DNA from: Gnetum montanum
Lineage: Eukaryota; Streptophyta; Gnetopsida; Gnetales; Gnetaceae
NCBI GenBank assembly: GCA_015680685.1
Contig: MNCI01022125.1
Span: 757,662 to 817,661, forward strand
DNA length: 60,000 bases
Reading direction: 5' to 3'
The notes beneath the pieces were generated by a model that did no database searches, was not told where the DNA came from, and worked only from the letters and a program-made list of their open reading frames with translations. Each line of letters opens with the position of its first letter. Position 1 is the stretch's first letter. The position numbers and the translations under genes were made by a program. Of the stretch, positions 11,461 through 21,370 are shown piece after piece.

Positions 11461-13194
11461 CTAGTGATTTTTTCACGCAACATAGCATATCAGGTATGTA
11501 TAGTTGTTGATAGGTATGTATGCACAGTTGCATTTTTTGTGGTTAGAGAGGATTCAGATTTAAATAAAGGGGAAAAGCGAGGGAAAAAAAGCCATACATT
11601 TGACTCAAGCTCAAAAAGACCAGTGTCTCTCTAAAATGACAATTGCAGCCATTGGCATCTTCGCTCGCACTTTATTCTCAATATTTGGTAGAATGCTAAC
11701 AGTCAAAAGTTTTAAAAAATACTCAAATATACATACTACCATGAGTGTTTTGACAGACGGTAAGGCCGAAGGCCTCACCCCGTGAGATTGCTTCTGATTA
11801 TGTTCCGCTCTTAAAGGTAAGTGCCTTGGCCTGGAATGAGGAGGATTCGAATGTAATAAAAAAGTCTTCATCAGGAATGGGTTTCAGTGAGGCAAATTCC
11901 CAAGCTTCACTTTCCGTATATTTGAAATATCAGACATTTCTCAAACTATGAAATTGATTCATAAAGGTGTTGAACTCCAAATAGAAGGTATGTTTCAGAA
12001 GATTTTGGCTGAAACAAGTACGATGAAAGTAAGAAACAGAGGAAACGCCTCCTCAGTTTAGAGACTTTCTAGGGTATCGGAAAACTACTGGTTAAACTTC
12101 AAATGAAATTGTAGAGGTTCTATCCGAAACCTTCGAACTGGTGGGATAACGATCCCTTTAATTCGCTTTCGCAGTATACGCAAGTGAACCTTGTACAACC
12201 GAAGATTCAAAGCAAGATAACGAATCCATTGCTGTCGATATGAAGCAAGAACAGCTACAGATATGCTTCTTTGAATGGTTCAAAATTCATTGCACTTTAC
12301 ACAGTATCTAGAGAGCTAGAAAGGTTAGTGGAGAGTTGTGAAATGGAGAGTCAAAACGTTTCCGGAATTTTGAAGCTTTGTAGGCAAGCAGTTTGATAAC
12401 TCCTCGTAGATTTCAGATATGCGAATGAAAGACAGTAAATGCTATTCATAACGGACACTACTCATTGATACCGAAAATTACGGTGAATCCTTGAAATACC
12501 TTCCGTATCCATCTTAGGCTTTAGCTTTCTGACACTGCTGGAAAAGTTAAGAGGAAACCCTACAAGTTCGCGAGGGTGCCCCGTGATGCAGCTACTCGAC
12601 TCACTATTTAACAACGAAATCGCTAAATTAGCTCATCTCAGCGTCATTAGCTTCAGAACGTTCACAAAGAAATCATGTATTATGAACATGTTGCGGTAAT
12701 TCCGCTTCCCGTTGATATAGAAAAAGAATGCGTTGCAGAAGCCTTTACGGACTCCTGGTTCGATTCTGACCGTGATGACCAATCCTAAAATTTTTTAACG
12801 AATTCTTTGCTCTGTGAACTCCATGTATTTTTATCGCGCAACATTGAAGAGTTGAAATAGAACTCGTTATCGCCCTACATTGACGGACAAGCTACACACG
12901 AATCCGTAGACGACTAGGCGTGTAATCTTCGAAGAACTGCGCATGAATCACCCACTTTTGCGTTGCGTGAAAGCATCAGAAAAATAGAGAAATTTTCGCA
13001 TACAGGCCAATTCACAAGAAATGACAATTCTTTGCTCGTTGACCTATTTGACCTCAACACTGTTGTTCGGAAAGTTGTCTTTCGACAGAATTGTAAATGG
13101 AACGTACAATACCAGATGTACCTCATAATTGATTAATTTCTTACGGAATAAAAGCAGCTGTATGGAATATGAAAATTGAAGAGAAGAGAAGAAA
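11461..13194 (-). other. start of intron 1 of the MADS-box gene
   Basis: This stretch lies directly downstream (on the minus strand) of the exon 1 splice donor. It has balanced composition and retained CpG, unlike the repeats farther left. Reading it on the minus strand I see no I-domain or K-box exon. Short frames at 11611-11871 and 12914-13126 have no recognisable motif. Long first introns are common in MIKC MADS genes and especially in conifers. The intron probably continues left past 11460 into repeats. Confidence 0.5.
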
Positions 13195-13200
13195 ACCTAC
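13195..13200 (-). other. splice donor of MADS exon 1 (GTAGGT)
   Basis: On the minus strand the reading frame reaches ...AACAA|GTAGGT and meets an in-frame TAG two bases into the intron. A donor here leaves 185 coding bases (61 codons plus two bases), the size expected for the first exon of a MIKC MADS gene. Confidence 0.85.
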
Positions 13201-13385
13201 TTGTTGCTTGTAGCGAGCTCGTAGAGTTTGCCGCGGCTGGAGAAAATTATGAGAGCCACTTCGGCGTCGCAAAGAACGGACAGCTCGTAAGCCTTCTTCA
13301 TGAGACCGCCACGGCGCTTGCAGAACGTCACCTGGCGGTGCACGCTGTTCTCTATCTTCTTGATCTCGATCTTTCCGCGTCCCAT
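13201..13385 (-). CDS. exon 1 of a MIKC-type MADS-box transcription factor, AGL12-like
   Basis: This exon encodes an essentially complete MADS DNA-binding and dimerisation domain, starting [13 protein letters not shown] and ending [10 protein letters not shown]. Type II MADS proteins bind CArG boxes as dimers in the nucleus and control development. The start ATG at 13385-13383 has A at -3 and G at +4 and begins the family's usual MGRGK. An in-frame ATG 26 codons upstream (13463) would add an unrelated basic leader and is not favoured. The segment [11 protein letters not shown] and the end GKLYELAT are features of the AGL12 (XAL1) clade, while [20 protein letters not shown] is general to many MIKC clades. 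Odd points are GGLMKK instead of the common GLLKK, and IKKIEN instead of IKRIEN. The exon is intact and GC-richer than its surroundings, so it is probably a functional gene. K-box and C-terminal exons were not found. The clade call is less sure than the family call. Confidence 0.9.
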
Positions 13386-13653
13386 TCTGATCTGCGATCT
13401 GCTGGTCCTGGCAGCTACAAATGAATTTTTCCAAAACCGAACAATCCGGACCGTGCGTGGCAAGGTAGGGTCAGGAAGCTAATCAAAGTGACGAATTGAA
13501 GGATGTGAGTGCAGCAGTGCAAACCTAGGCGAGGAGGAGAAAATTGAACAGCACTTGGAGAGCCTGCGAATCAAATTCAAGATGAGCGAAAATCCATCCA
13601 CTAGTTTAGACTAGCTTCCGGCCCTGGGATCCGCAGCCGGTCCGCAAGGCATT
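13386..13653 (-). other. probable 5' leader of the MADS gene
   Basis: This lies between the candidate TATA box and the MGRGK start. It has moderate GC with many CpGs. A pyrimidine stretch followed by GCTGCCAG at about 13412 on the minus strand could be a 3' splice site of a leader intron, but that is a guess. No upstream ORF of note other than the in-frame ATG at 13463. Confidence 0.4.
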
Positions 13654-13663
13654 GATATATAGG
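13654..13663 (-). promoter_or_regulatory. candidate TATA box of the MADS gene
   Basis: The minus strand reads CCTATATATC about 270 bases upstream of the start codon, a plausible distance for a plant promoter with a leader of about 240 bases. It also resembles an imperfect CArG box (CC followed by six A/T but lacking the final GG), so autoregulation is conceivable but unproven. Confidence 0.4.
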
Positions 13664-13667
13664 AAAC

Positions 13668-13712
13668 GCAAAGGTAAAGGAAAAGGCAAAGGCAAAGGCA
13701 AAGGCAAAGAGG
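13668..13712. repeat. hexanucleotide repeat (GGCAAA)n just upstream of the candidate TATA box
   Basis: Several consecutive GGCAAA/GGTAAA/GGAAAA units lie on the plus strand, which is a pyrimidine-rich (TTTGCC)n tract in the sense of the MADS gene. Such tracts occur in plant promoters and leaders and may vary in length between individuals. Confidence 0.8.
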
Positions 13713-14123
13713 AGTGCTGCTGCAGTCGGAGAGAATATCTAGCTTCGAAGACGAAAAAAACGCAGGCAGGGAATTGAAGGAGCCCCGAAGGAATAGAGCG
13801 TAAAAAGGACAAACAACAGCGAATAGAAATGCAGAAAAGTGTAGATCGGGCACGGCCATAGGCTAGAAAATCTTCCTTCTGAGCGGTGAACACCGTGATG
13901 CCGATGATCGACACGTTTACCCGCTGCAAGCGTTGCAGGCATTTGTTAAATGCCTTAAATAATGGCAATATTCCAGAGCCGGGGCCCGATCCCCCATGCA
14001 TTGCTAAGTGTGTGCGTGCAGAAATTGTTTATTGATTGAAATCGAAGCTTTAGTTCCTCGGAGCATTCGCAGGGTCCCGCCCTCTTTTGCTCGGCTCGCT
14101 CCGTCTGTGTCCGCTTCTTACTT

Positions 14124-14138
14124 ACTCTCTCTCTCTCT
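14124..14138. repeat. CT microsatellite in the MADS upstream region
   Basis: Perfect CT dinucleotide run on the plus strand, i.e. GA repeats in the sense of the MADS gene, about 740 bases upstream of its start codon. GA repeats can act as GAGA-type elements in plant promoters. A role here is inferred only from position. Confidence 0.7.
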
Positions 14139-16381
14139 GTACCTTGGATTTGCCTTTGCTTGTGCTGTCATGTTTCCTTCTTTCTTTCTTTCTCTGTTTG
14201 CTTTGTTGCTTTGGCATTTGGCGTAGGCCCAATTTGGACGGTGTCAGATCTGGATGCCCTATCATGTGGAAGGCTTGGATCTCTTATGCCTTCTCTGGTG
14301 GGCCTGTCCCTCTCACCGGCCCAGTAACCTCCCTTTTGGTGCGTACCTATCCCTACCCTCATTTATATCCCTTTCGCTTGGCTTTGCCCACCGTTTGTCA
14401 GCCGGAGTAGTGGTTTTCGCTTCTTGGAATATTCTGCTGTGTCATTCACATGCACAAGGTTCTTAAATCATTCGCACGCACTCACAAAATTGTTAAGTGA
14501 ACAAATTATCACAACCAGCAATTTACCAAAGTTGCCGCTGAGCTTTGAGCTTTGACTTAATCTTTTATTTTAGAACCTTCATGTTAAAGCAAGTTGAATG
14601 ACCTTTTACCTTGGATGAGTCAGCAAAATGTGTTGATTGTATGCAAGGGTGAGAAGCTAGGAGGCCTGTGAGACTTAAATTGGTTCAGCAACTGCAAAAG
14701 GTGACCCTTTAATTTGGGGAATCAATCTGCAAAGGTAGCAGAATTTGCTCTTGTATCCAAACGAAAGGATTCAGCCAACAGACCCTTCGATTTTTTGACA
14801 GCACCCTAACAACCAACCGCTCACTGTTTCACGCCGTTCCAACTAAAAAAGCCATGCCATCAGGGAACACCAACAATGCATCCAGCCATTCATAAGTACT
14901 ACTGCAAATGAAACTTTGAATTTCTTCCCCGCAAATTATCAAATCCAGTTATCACACCAGGCGGCCAACTACCCTAATAGTGATCGCCACTATCTCAATT
15001 ATAAGTTTCAAAATATACTTTTACTGAAACGTATCAAACTTATTTAAACAGCTAAAGGTCAAAATACAAGAAGTCCTTAACCCTTGGTCTTTATAGTAAT
15101 GATTCTTTAAATCAACCCGTCATGTCACTTGAATTGATTAACAATAAACCCAAAGACACACTTGCGACGTCGCAAATTTCCCATGACGTTTTAGGACTTC
15201 ACAGACTACAATAAAATTTAAAATAATGTACCCGGTGCCAACTTATAACACCGTCAATAATAAATTAGCCGATAATAGTGCAGAGGCACTCGACGCAAGG
15301 TTGAGGATACACTAGATAGTTCTACGATAAGTATTTTCCAAATCATGGATGGGTAGACTATGTCCAAGAAAGAAGGACCTGAAGCATTCGTCCCTAACTG
15401 CGAAAACCAGTCACGGTAACCGTTACCAACAAAGATAAATATAGAGAAGGGGCCATTTTATCCACACTGGGCGGCCGGTAACACCGAACCAAACTCAATA
15501 AAAAAAGCACGGCCGCACTCAAAACCAGGTGCGTAGCAGTGATGTCACTAACTTCAACTTCTGTTTCTCGCCACAGTGCCTCTCAAGATATATCTCTACC
15601 ATTTTAATAATAGTATGTATCGCTGTGATCTCACCGGTGCGCACAACCGGCTCCGTCCGTACACGAAAATATCATATATATAGCAATTCGATTTTGGTTT
15701 GTTCCGCAAAGGATTCGCAAAAAGGCATCAAAGCTTAACGGTGATATCATGGCATCCCATCCCAAAGCATTCGCATAAGAATAATAATAATGCGATAAGA
15801 TGCTGCTTGTTTTAGTGCTACGCTAGGTTGCCATACCGTTTCCGCGTTAAAAGCTGTATTTAGTATTTACCTTTTTGTTGCCCCAATTAAGCAGACAAGT
15901 GTCACTCGCGAAAGCTCTATGTTAAAATTGGTAAAAGGAAGACGGCTAACATTTGCTCTGGCTGGTGGCTGCCTCCAGATTCACGGCCAGCACACCCAGC
16001 AACTTGATCTTTTTGATTGAGGTACAGGCAGGAGGCTCTTCTTGGCCAAATGATGATTTAAAAAAAGGAAAAAAACACACACACAAAACAAAAAGAAAAT
16101 TAAAATGGACATACTGTACGTCCAAGTTGGTGGGAGCACAGCACAACACACACAGGTTTGCTCGACACCAAAGCATTGCCAAAAACATGCTGCCTACATG
16201 CTTGGCTGCGCAGACGCCACCAAGGCCACTTAACACATTTCCATATCCCGGACAAGTATTTGTCTGCTGCTTGTCCTTAAAGCGTGTTTATGCTGCATCG
16301 CACGTGAAACGACATGATGTCTACCCTTAGGCAGGTACTTTTGCCTTGCGTGTTTCGTCGGTTCTTATTTCTCAAGTTGCA

Positions 16382-16415
16382 AGTGCTACATAATGGGCAG
16401 TGCTACATAATGGGC
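16382..16415. repeat. perfect 17-bp tandem duplication
   Basis: AGTGCTACATAATGGGC occurs twice head to tail (16382-16398 and 16399-16415), at the right edge of the genic island. Confidence 0.9.
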
Positions 16416-16430
16416 ATGTTAGACATGTCC

Positions 16431-17065
16431 GCTTGTGTGTACGGATGACCAACATTCTTATTCTAAGATAAACACCTCTCAAGATTTCTAGAGCTAGAAA
16501 GTATTAGTGGTTGCAAGAACAACACATCTAAGGTTTCTAAAGAGAGCTATAGAAAATTAGTAGGTAAGGTTAACTTTATTTGTTGGTGTTTGTTAAACTT
16601 GTACACGTTTTCTTTAATTTTCAGGTTTAGTTTACTTATTTTTGTATCTAACTCTAGGAAAACATCAAGTGAACATTTTTGTTGGCTAAAGTGTGCTTTG
16701 GCCAAGGTTAGGTTGATGTTTACCTTTTAATCTTGAAAAGGCCACATGCACATGTGGGATTTACTGATGTCACAATACATGCTTAGTAATGCTAAAAAGC
16801 ATTGTCTGATGTAAACGTAGAAATGTAGACATTTTTGGATGCCAAATGAGCATAAAAAATCATGGCTAACTCTTGACCTTTCTTTTCGAGAATATAATGG
16901 TATTTGACAATGCCAAACACAATGAAAAATTATTGTTAAAATTAGTGTTGATGTTTTTTATTCTCCCTTAATCTTATAGCTAATAAAATAGCTAAGCTAG
17001 TAGTAATGATAAAGAAACTTCATACCAAAATTAAATTAATAATAAATAACACTAAAGAAACTTCA
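16431..17065. other. unassigned AT-rich spacer
   Basis: This lies between the genic island and the LTR nest. No coding frame, polypurine tract or primer site is recognisable. AAAGAAACTTCAT occurs twice (17011 and 17054), the second time immediately before the start of LTR-A. Confidence 0.4.
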
Positions 17066-17205
17066 TGATAAAACCTTTAAATATGTAGCCTACGATATCA
17101 TAGTAGTGGGCCATGGTTAAGCATATAAATACCAACCCACCGTCATGTCAAAATGAAGAATTTTCGTCAACACTTAACTAGATTCTTATAGTTTGTTTTT
17201 GTAAC
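17066..17205 (+). repeat. LTR-A, left fragment (split by element B)
   Basis: Begins TGATAAAACC and contains a TATA box (TATAAATA, 17124-17131). It lines up with the start of the E LTR (minus strand, 58153 downward), for example around the TATA box and GTTTGTTTTTGTAAC. The rest of this LTR continues at 41159-41854 on the other side of element B. Together the two parts make about 836 bp, close to the 847 bp of the E LTR. Confidence 0.7.
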
Positions 17206-18137
17206 TGATGAGTCTTGTTCAGTTGGCTACGTCGACGAGGCCTTGTTGATGTGGCCTCATTGACTGGGCCTCATCGATGAGGCTTAGTCGATGCATCTTA
17301 TCATGTGTCGATGAGGCCCCATCAATGCAATGTTAGTTTTTAGTTATAAATATGCACCTACCAGCTGCATCTATGACAATAGAGATTTTAGTTACATTGA
17401 AGCTCTTGTAGTTTTTTTATTTGAAAGTTAGAATTTTTCTCCCGAGTGCTTGTAGTAGGAGTCATTGAGTGTACGGATCTTTATTCGAGCATTGTTGTAC
17501 CTAAGCATGACAGTGTGTGCAGCAATAAAGATGAACTTTTTGATAAACTTTGTAGCACTTTGGATAGATTAAATATTTTGTTCATGCATTTAACATTTTC
17601 AATTATTTATTTAATGCTTTCAATTATTTGTTAAGTGTTTCTAGTAATTAAGTTAACGAAGTGATTAAGCAAGATAGATTAAACACATAAGTACGACCAC
17701 TTTGAGGGTAACACGTATTCGGTTGGTAATCCCAATAGTGTTATTACTTGGTACACCCAGTAGCATCGCACTTGGTTGCCTAGCAATGGATATGTGGGTT
17801 TAGGACGTGTACAAAAAGTGGGATTGGATGTTTATGTTAGGATTAGTTAGATGCTAGTTACTTAATTTAAATTAGTTAATCCAATCACTTTTATCTTCAT
17901 TCAAGCATCAAACTATAAAAATATAAAATGATAAAAATTAGATGCCTTAATTACACTTAACCATACTAGTATACATCACAAGTGTAATTGGAAAGAAAAT
18001 GATTGACCTTAAGGCAAGATTCACTTCCTAGAAGATTAGTGCACTAGAAATGATAAAGTCCATGGAATTTGACTGGATTGCACATGAACGCTTTGTGATT
18101 TGTATGGTTAGGCATAGCGGTACCTCACTGCTCATCA
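17206..18137 (+). repeat. 5' LTR of element B
   Basis: 932 bp, TGATGAGTCT...GCTCATCA. The U3 contains GA/CT-symmetric motifs including the perfect palindrome GCCTCATCGATGAGGC (17268-17283). TATAAATA at 17345-17352 is the likely core promoter. It matches 40228-41158 throughout, with frequent substitutions, mostly transitions by eye. The 62-codon frame inside it (17446-17634) recurs in the other LTR and is not considered a gene. Confidence 0.9.
17345..17352 (+). promoter_or_regulatory. TATA box in the 5' LTR of element B
   Basis: TATAAATA just downstream of the palindromic U3 repeats. The same box is kept in the 3' LTR at 40367-40374 and in LTR-A at 17124-17131. Confidence 0.6.
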
Positions 18138-18138
18138 T

Positions 18139-18155
18139 TGGCATCGTTGCCAAGG
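18139..18155 (+). other. primer binding site of element B (tRNA-Asp type, degraded)
   Basis: TGGCATCGTTGCCAAGG starts two bases after the LTR end. It matches the complement of the 3' end of plant tRNA-Asp at 13 of 17 positions by my recollection of that tRNA. All differences are C-to-T or G-to-A, as expected from decay of methylated cytosines. tRNA-Asp priming is typical of Athila-type elements. Confidence 0.7.
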
Positions 18156-18299
18156 ACTTTATTTGTTGAAACGTGCGCTATTTAGGTTTAATTGAATACC
18201 ATTGATATTGTTGCATGAACCTCAAGGTCAATATCATTCTCGCTATGCATAGAATTATAAAAACACACTGATAATTTTATTTTGTTTTGTTTTGCAAAA

Positions 18300-20480
18300 A
18301 TGTCTTCTTCTTCTCATAAGCGCGAAGATGTCAAATTGTTGATCCCATAGGAGTGCAAAGTGGTATATACTCATCCAGATGAGTATGTGCTAGACTTCAC
18401 CTTCATCTTACATTAGGATGAACAGCTTTGATGTTGTGATATGGAGGGCAACATTATCTTGCCTCCTAATTGATCTATGCCTAGGATGCTGTTTCAAACC
18501 CTTAAAAAGTTGGGCATCGCAGATCTTCATGAAGAATACATTGTAAATGGTTATGACACTCAGAACTACTATCCCACTGAAACACAACACAAGTGAGATC
18601 AACGTCAAGAGAAGCTCCATGAGGCTACGAAGGGAAAACGTTATACTAATCCCTTGTTCCTACTAAATTAAGATGATAATGAGGATCCTCCCTTTGAAGG
18701 TTCTCAACATGAAGATTCTCCACCCCCTATTATTGATGAGGAGGGTGCAAATATGAACCTGCAAACCACAATTCATAAAATAGGTTCAAGAAAAAGTGAC
18801 AATCAAGGTAGGGACTTGGGTAAGCATCACAATAGCAAGGGATCTAAGGATGATGGCTGTAATAAGTAAAAAAGTGTTGGCAGACACCACGGTGGCGATG
18901 GTAGTCCACCTTCGTCTTTATCCTCTTCATTTAATTTCAAACATTCCTCTTCATTTGCTAGTTCTCATAGAAGCCACCATCGAAATAATCATGATAAAGG
19001 TGATCAATGAGACAATAATGACTATGAAGGCCACCAAGGCCAAAGGGGTGGCTGGAACCATCATTGGCATCATCAATGCAGTGATGATGATGAACCTCTA
19101 TTAGTGACTCGAAGTATGCTAAACATTGTAGAGGTAGTTAGAATTCCAACTGGGCATATGAAAGATAGTCAGATCAAGCGCTTAGACATGAATAATATCC
19201 CAAGATTTGAGGGGGGATACAATTATGACACAGACACATCTACAAGCTTTCCATGATGCTTGTGCCTTAGGACACTCATCAACGAAGCTGAAAGTTGGTA
19301 CTGATCCTTGGAACTAGAATCCATTCATCAATGGAGTACCATGTTGGAACTATTCAATGACAAATACTAGATATACTCCCAAGTGTCTAATTTGAGAAGG
19401 CAAATCCAAGGCTGGAAATAGGGAACACATGAACCCTTAGATGCTTCCATGGGAAAATACTATTCACTCTTACATCACTACCCTCGCCATCGTTATTCTT
19501 AGAGGGAACAACTTTGCCACATTATAGATGGGCTTAGTGTAGAAACTAGAAGGAACCTTGGGGTGTATGCCCAAGCAAAATTGTTTGAACTAAGAGCTCA
19601 TTAGATCCAAAGGCTAATTGACTAGGTAGCAAAAGAAGAAGGTGAGCTATGAAAAAGGGAAAGTGTAGAAGAGTATAATAGGGATCCTTCCATCAGAGAA
19701 CGGGAGGTCCAATTTTGTGATGAGGAGGAGTCACCACTCAATGAAGTGGTGAACAAAAAAACCTTGCCCATCCAAAAATCTATTTATGATATTTTGGCAA
19801 AGGTTGATAAATTATGAGATTCTTTGGATGAAAAATTTCAAATTGCTATGAAGATTATTGAAGAATCGAAAGAGCAAAATAATGATCATAACCATAGAAG
19901 GCAAAAAGAAGCTGAACATGCCTACCAGAGAGGTAAGGACAAAGCTATGGTCGTAGAGTAAGTTGTGGAAACTAACTTTGATGATGAAACTAATTATGAC
20001 ATTTGTTAATATAAATATCTAAAAGGTTTTTTCCTTGTGGTGTCACACTTATAAGAGTTTGGGGTGTATGTATTAAATGCTCAACTAGCACGTAGGCAAG
20101 AACCTAGACTATTGCCTTATCCTCAAGGCAATCGAAGGCAATTCCACTAGCAACAACAAGCTTACTACCTAAGTGGAACTCCTCCACAACCTTATGAACA
20201 ATACCAATAGTGGTGCCAACTACAATTGTGGGGAATGTCATTGCCAAGGTAGTAGTACCCTTATAGGCAACCATATCCATACAAGTACTATGTTCAACAA
20301 CCTATCTCTCCAAGACGTTTTGCAAGTCATACCTCATTTCAGCATCACTATTACCCTTCAAAGTACCATTGAACACATTCACCATCTACTCAAGGGGAAA
20401 ACCCATATCCATACCACCCTTTGCATCCGTTTGCACATACACCTCCACCTTCAACCCAGTTACCTCCTACTCCATCCATG
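18300..20480 (+). pseudogene. element B gag (decayed)
   Basis: The frame starts MSSSSHKRED and shares its start and order with element C gag. Visible parts are an N-terminal segment with YTHPDEYVLDF, a His/Ser/Asp/Gly-rich linker (about 18660-19100), then the capsid-like core INEAESWY...STMLELFNDKY (about 19270-19370) followed by GTHEPLDASM, and a Lys/Glu-rich C-terminal part. The core matches the retrotransposon gag family (capsid that packages element RNA). Several stop codons and frame changes interrupt it, for example within the first 20 codons. Confidence 0.8.
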
Positions 20481-20789
20481 TCGGGTGAGGTTCCTCCACA
20501 ACCGTAACAACAAAGTGCTATGAGGGTTGTACATTCATAAATGTTTTTCCAACCAAGTGGTTTGGATAATTGATCCAGAAAAAGACCTTTCTTCCAACCC
20601 AATAGTCCTCTTCAACCCTCATAATCTAGTTCGGCTGATCGTCCTACATCTCCAATACCCTCATCCTCTACATCAAACACCTTCGAGTGCCCTTCAAACT
20701 AAGTGCTACCTTAGATTCGCACTGTAATGATAACTCATGCTATTTTTGACTAGATCAAGGCTGGCAATCTTCCCATAAAAAGATCTGAC

Positions 20790-21350
20790 CAAGGAAGTCC
20801 ACTCATTAACTTGCAGATCGCTAGACATGAGCCATGCAAGGTTCTTCTTAACTCTAGTTTTGGAGTTAATCTCATCTCCCATGACATGTATAAGGCCTGG
20901 AACTTACCACCTCTCAAGAAGAGTAACATCCATCTAGAATTGGTAGATCAACCAATTACTATCCCCTTGGGATTGGTAGAGGACATTGTGACCACAGTTT
21001 GTGGGTGGTCCTATCCTGTTGATTTTGTGGTGATCAAGGTTGAAAAGTACAAAAGTGACTTCCCCATTATTATGGGAAGGGCTTGGTTAAGCACAGTCGA
21101 TGCATGTATGGGCATAAGGGAGACCTATCTTTAGAAATATCCAAAGAAAATGAATTGGGCAAGATAGAGAAAAAGCATATTCCATGCATCACATATAGAG
21201 ATAACAGGTGCAATTGTGTGCAAAAGATTTGGTCCAATAAAAGTACATACATTAAATCATGCAATTAGTGTGTACAAGAAATCAATATTCAAAGGTGTTT
21301 GTATGTAGTAGCCATAAAATAGGAGGGCACCCAGTGGCTGATAGCTGACT
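20790..21350 (+). pseudogene. element B protease domain (decayed)
   Basis: An open stretch of 107 codons (20811-21134) resembles the aspartic protease of Athila-like pol: GVNLISHDMYKAWNLPPLK, then LGLVEDIVTTVCGWSYPVDF and PIIMGRAWLST. The catalytic DxGS segment, intact in element C (DLGS), reads NSSF here, so the active aspartate is lost (Asp to Asn). The protease would process the Gag-Pol polyprotein. Confidence 0.8.
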
Positions 21351-21370
21351 TAGATAGTAGCACATTATGC

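Larger units (their letters stand above)
13713..16430. other. upstream region of the MADS gene, CpG-retaining, no coding gene seen
   Basis: Composition is balanced and CpG is retained, in contrast to the flanking transposons. It contains a CT run (14124-14138), a TTTC run (about 14178-14196), a GC-rich patch at 15470-15660 (GGCGGCCGG, CACGGCCGC, CACCGG) and an A-rich/CA-rich stretch at 16057-16105. Frames on both strands at 13606-14466 and 15946-16330 overlap one another, have no recognisable domains and are taken as chance frames. The region probably holds the distal promoter of the MADS gene. A second gene facing right cannot be excluded. Confidence 0.4.

Noticed and set aside
13176-13424. 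Plus-strand frame of 82 codons and minus-strand alternative frame (13141-13434) over the MADS exon
   Set aside because: Both are shadows of the MADS reading frame, which is recognisable residue by residue.
13606-14466. Several overlapping frames of 60-131 codons on both strands upstream of the MADS exon
   Set aside because: They overlap each other in several frames, are Leu/Ser/Cys-rich translations of pyrimidine runs, and contain no known motif. The stretch is better explained as promoter.
17446-17634. 62-codon frame recurring at 40468-40656
   Set aside because: It lies inside both LTRs of element B downstream of the TATA box. The recurrence is due to the LTR duplication, and the length and content do not suggest a protein.
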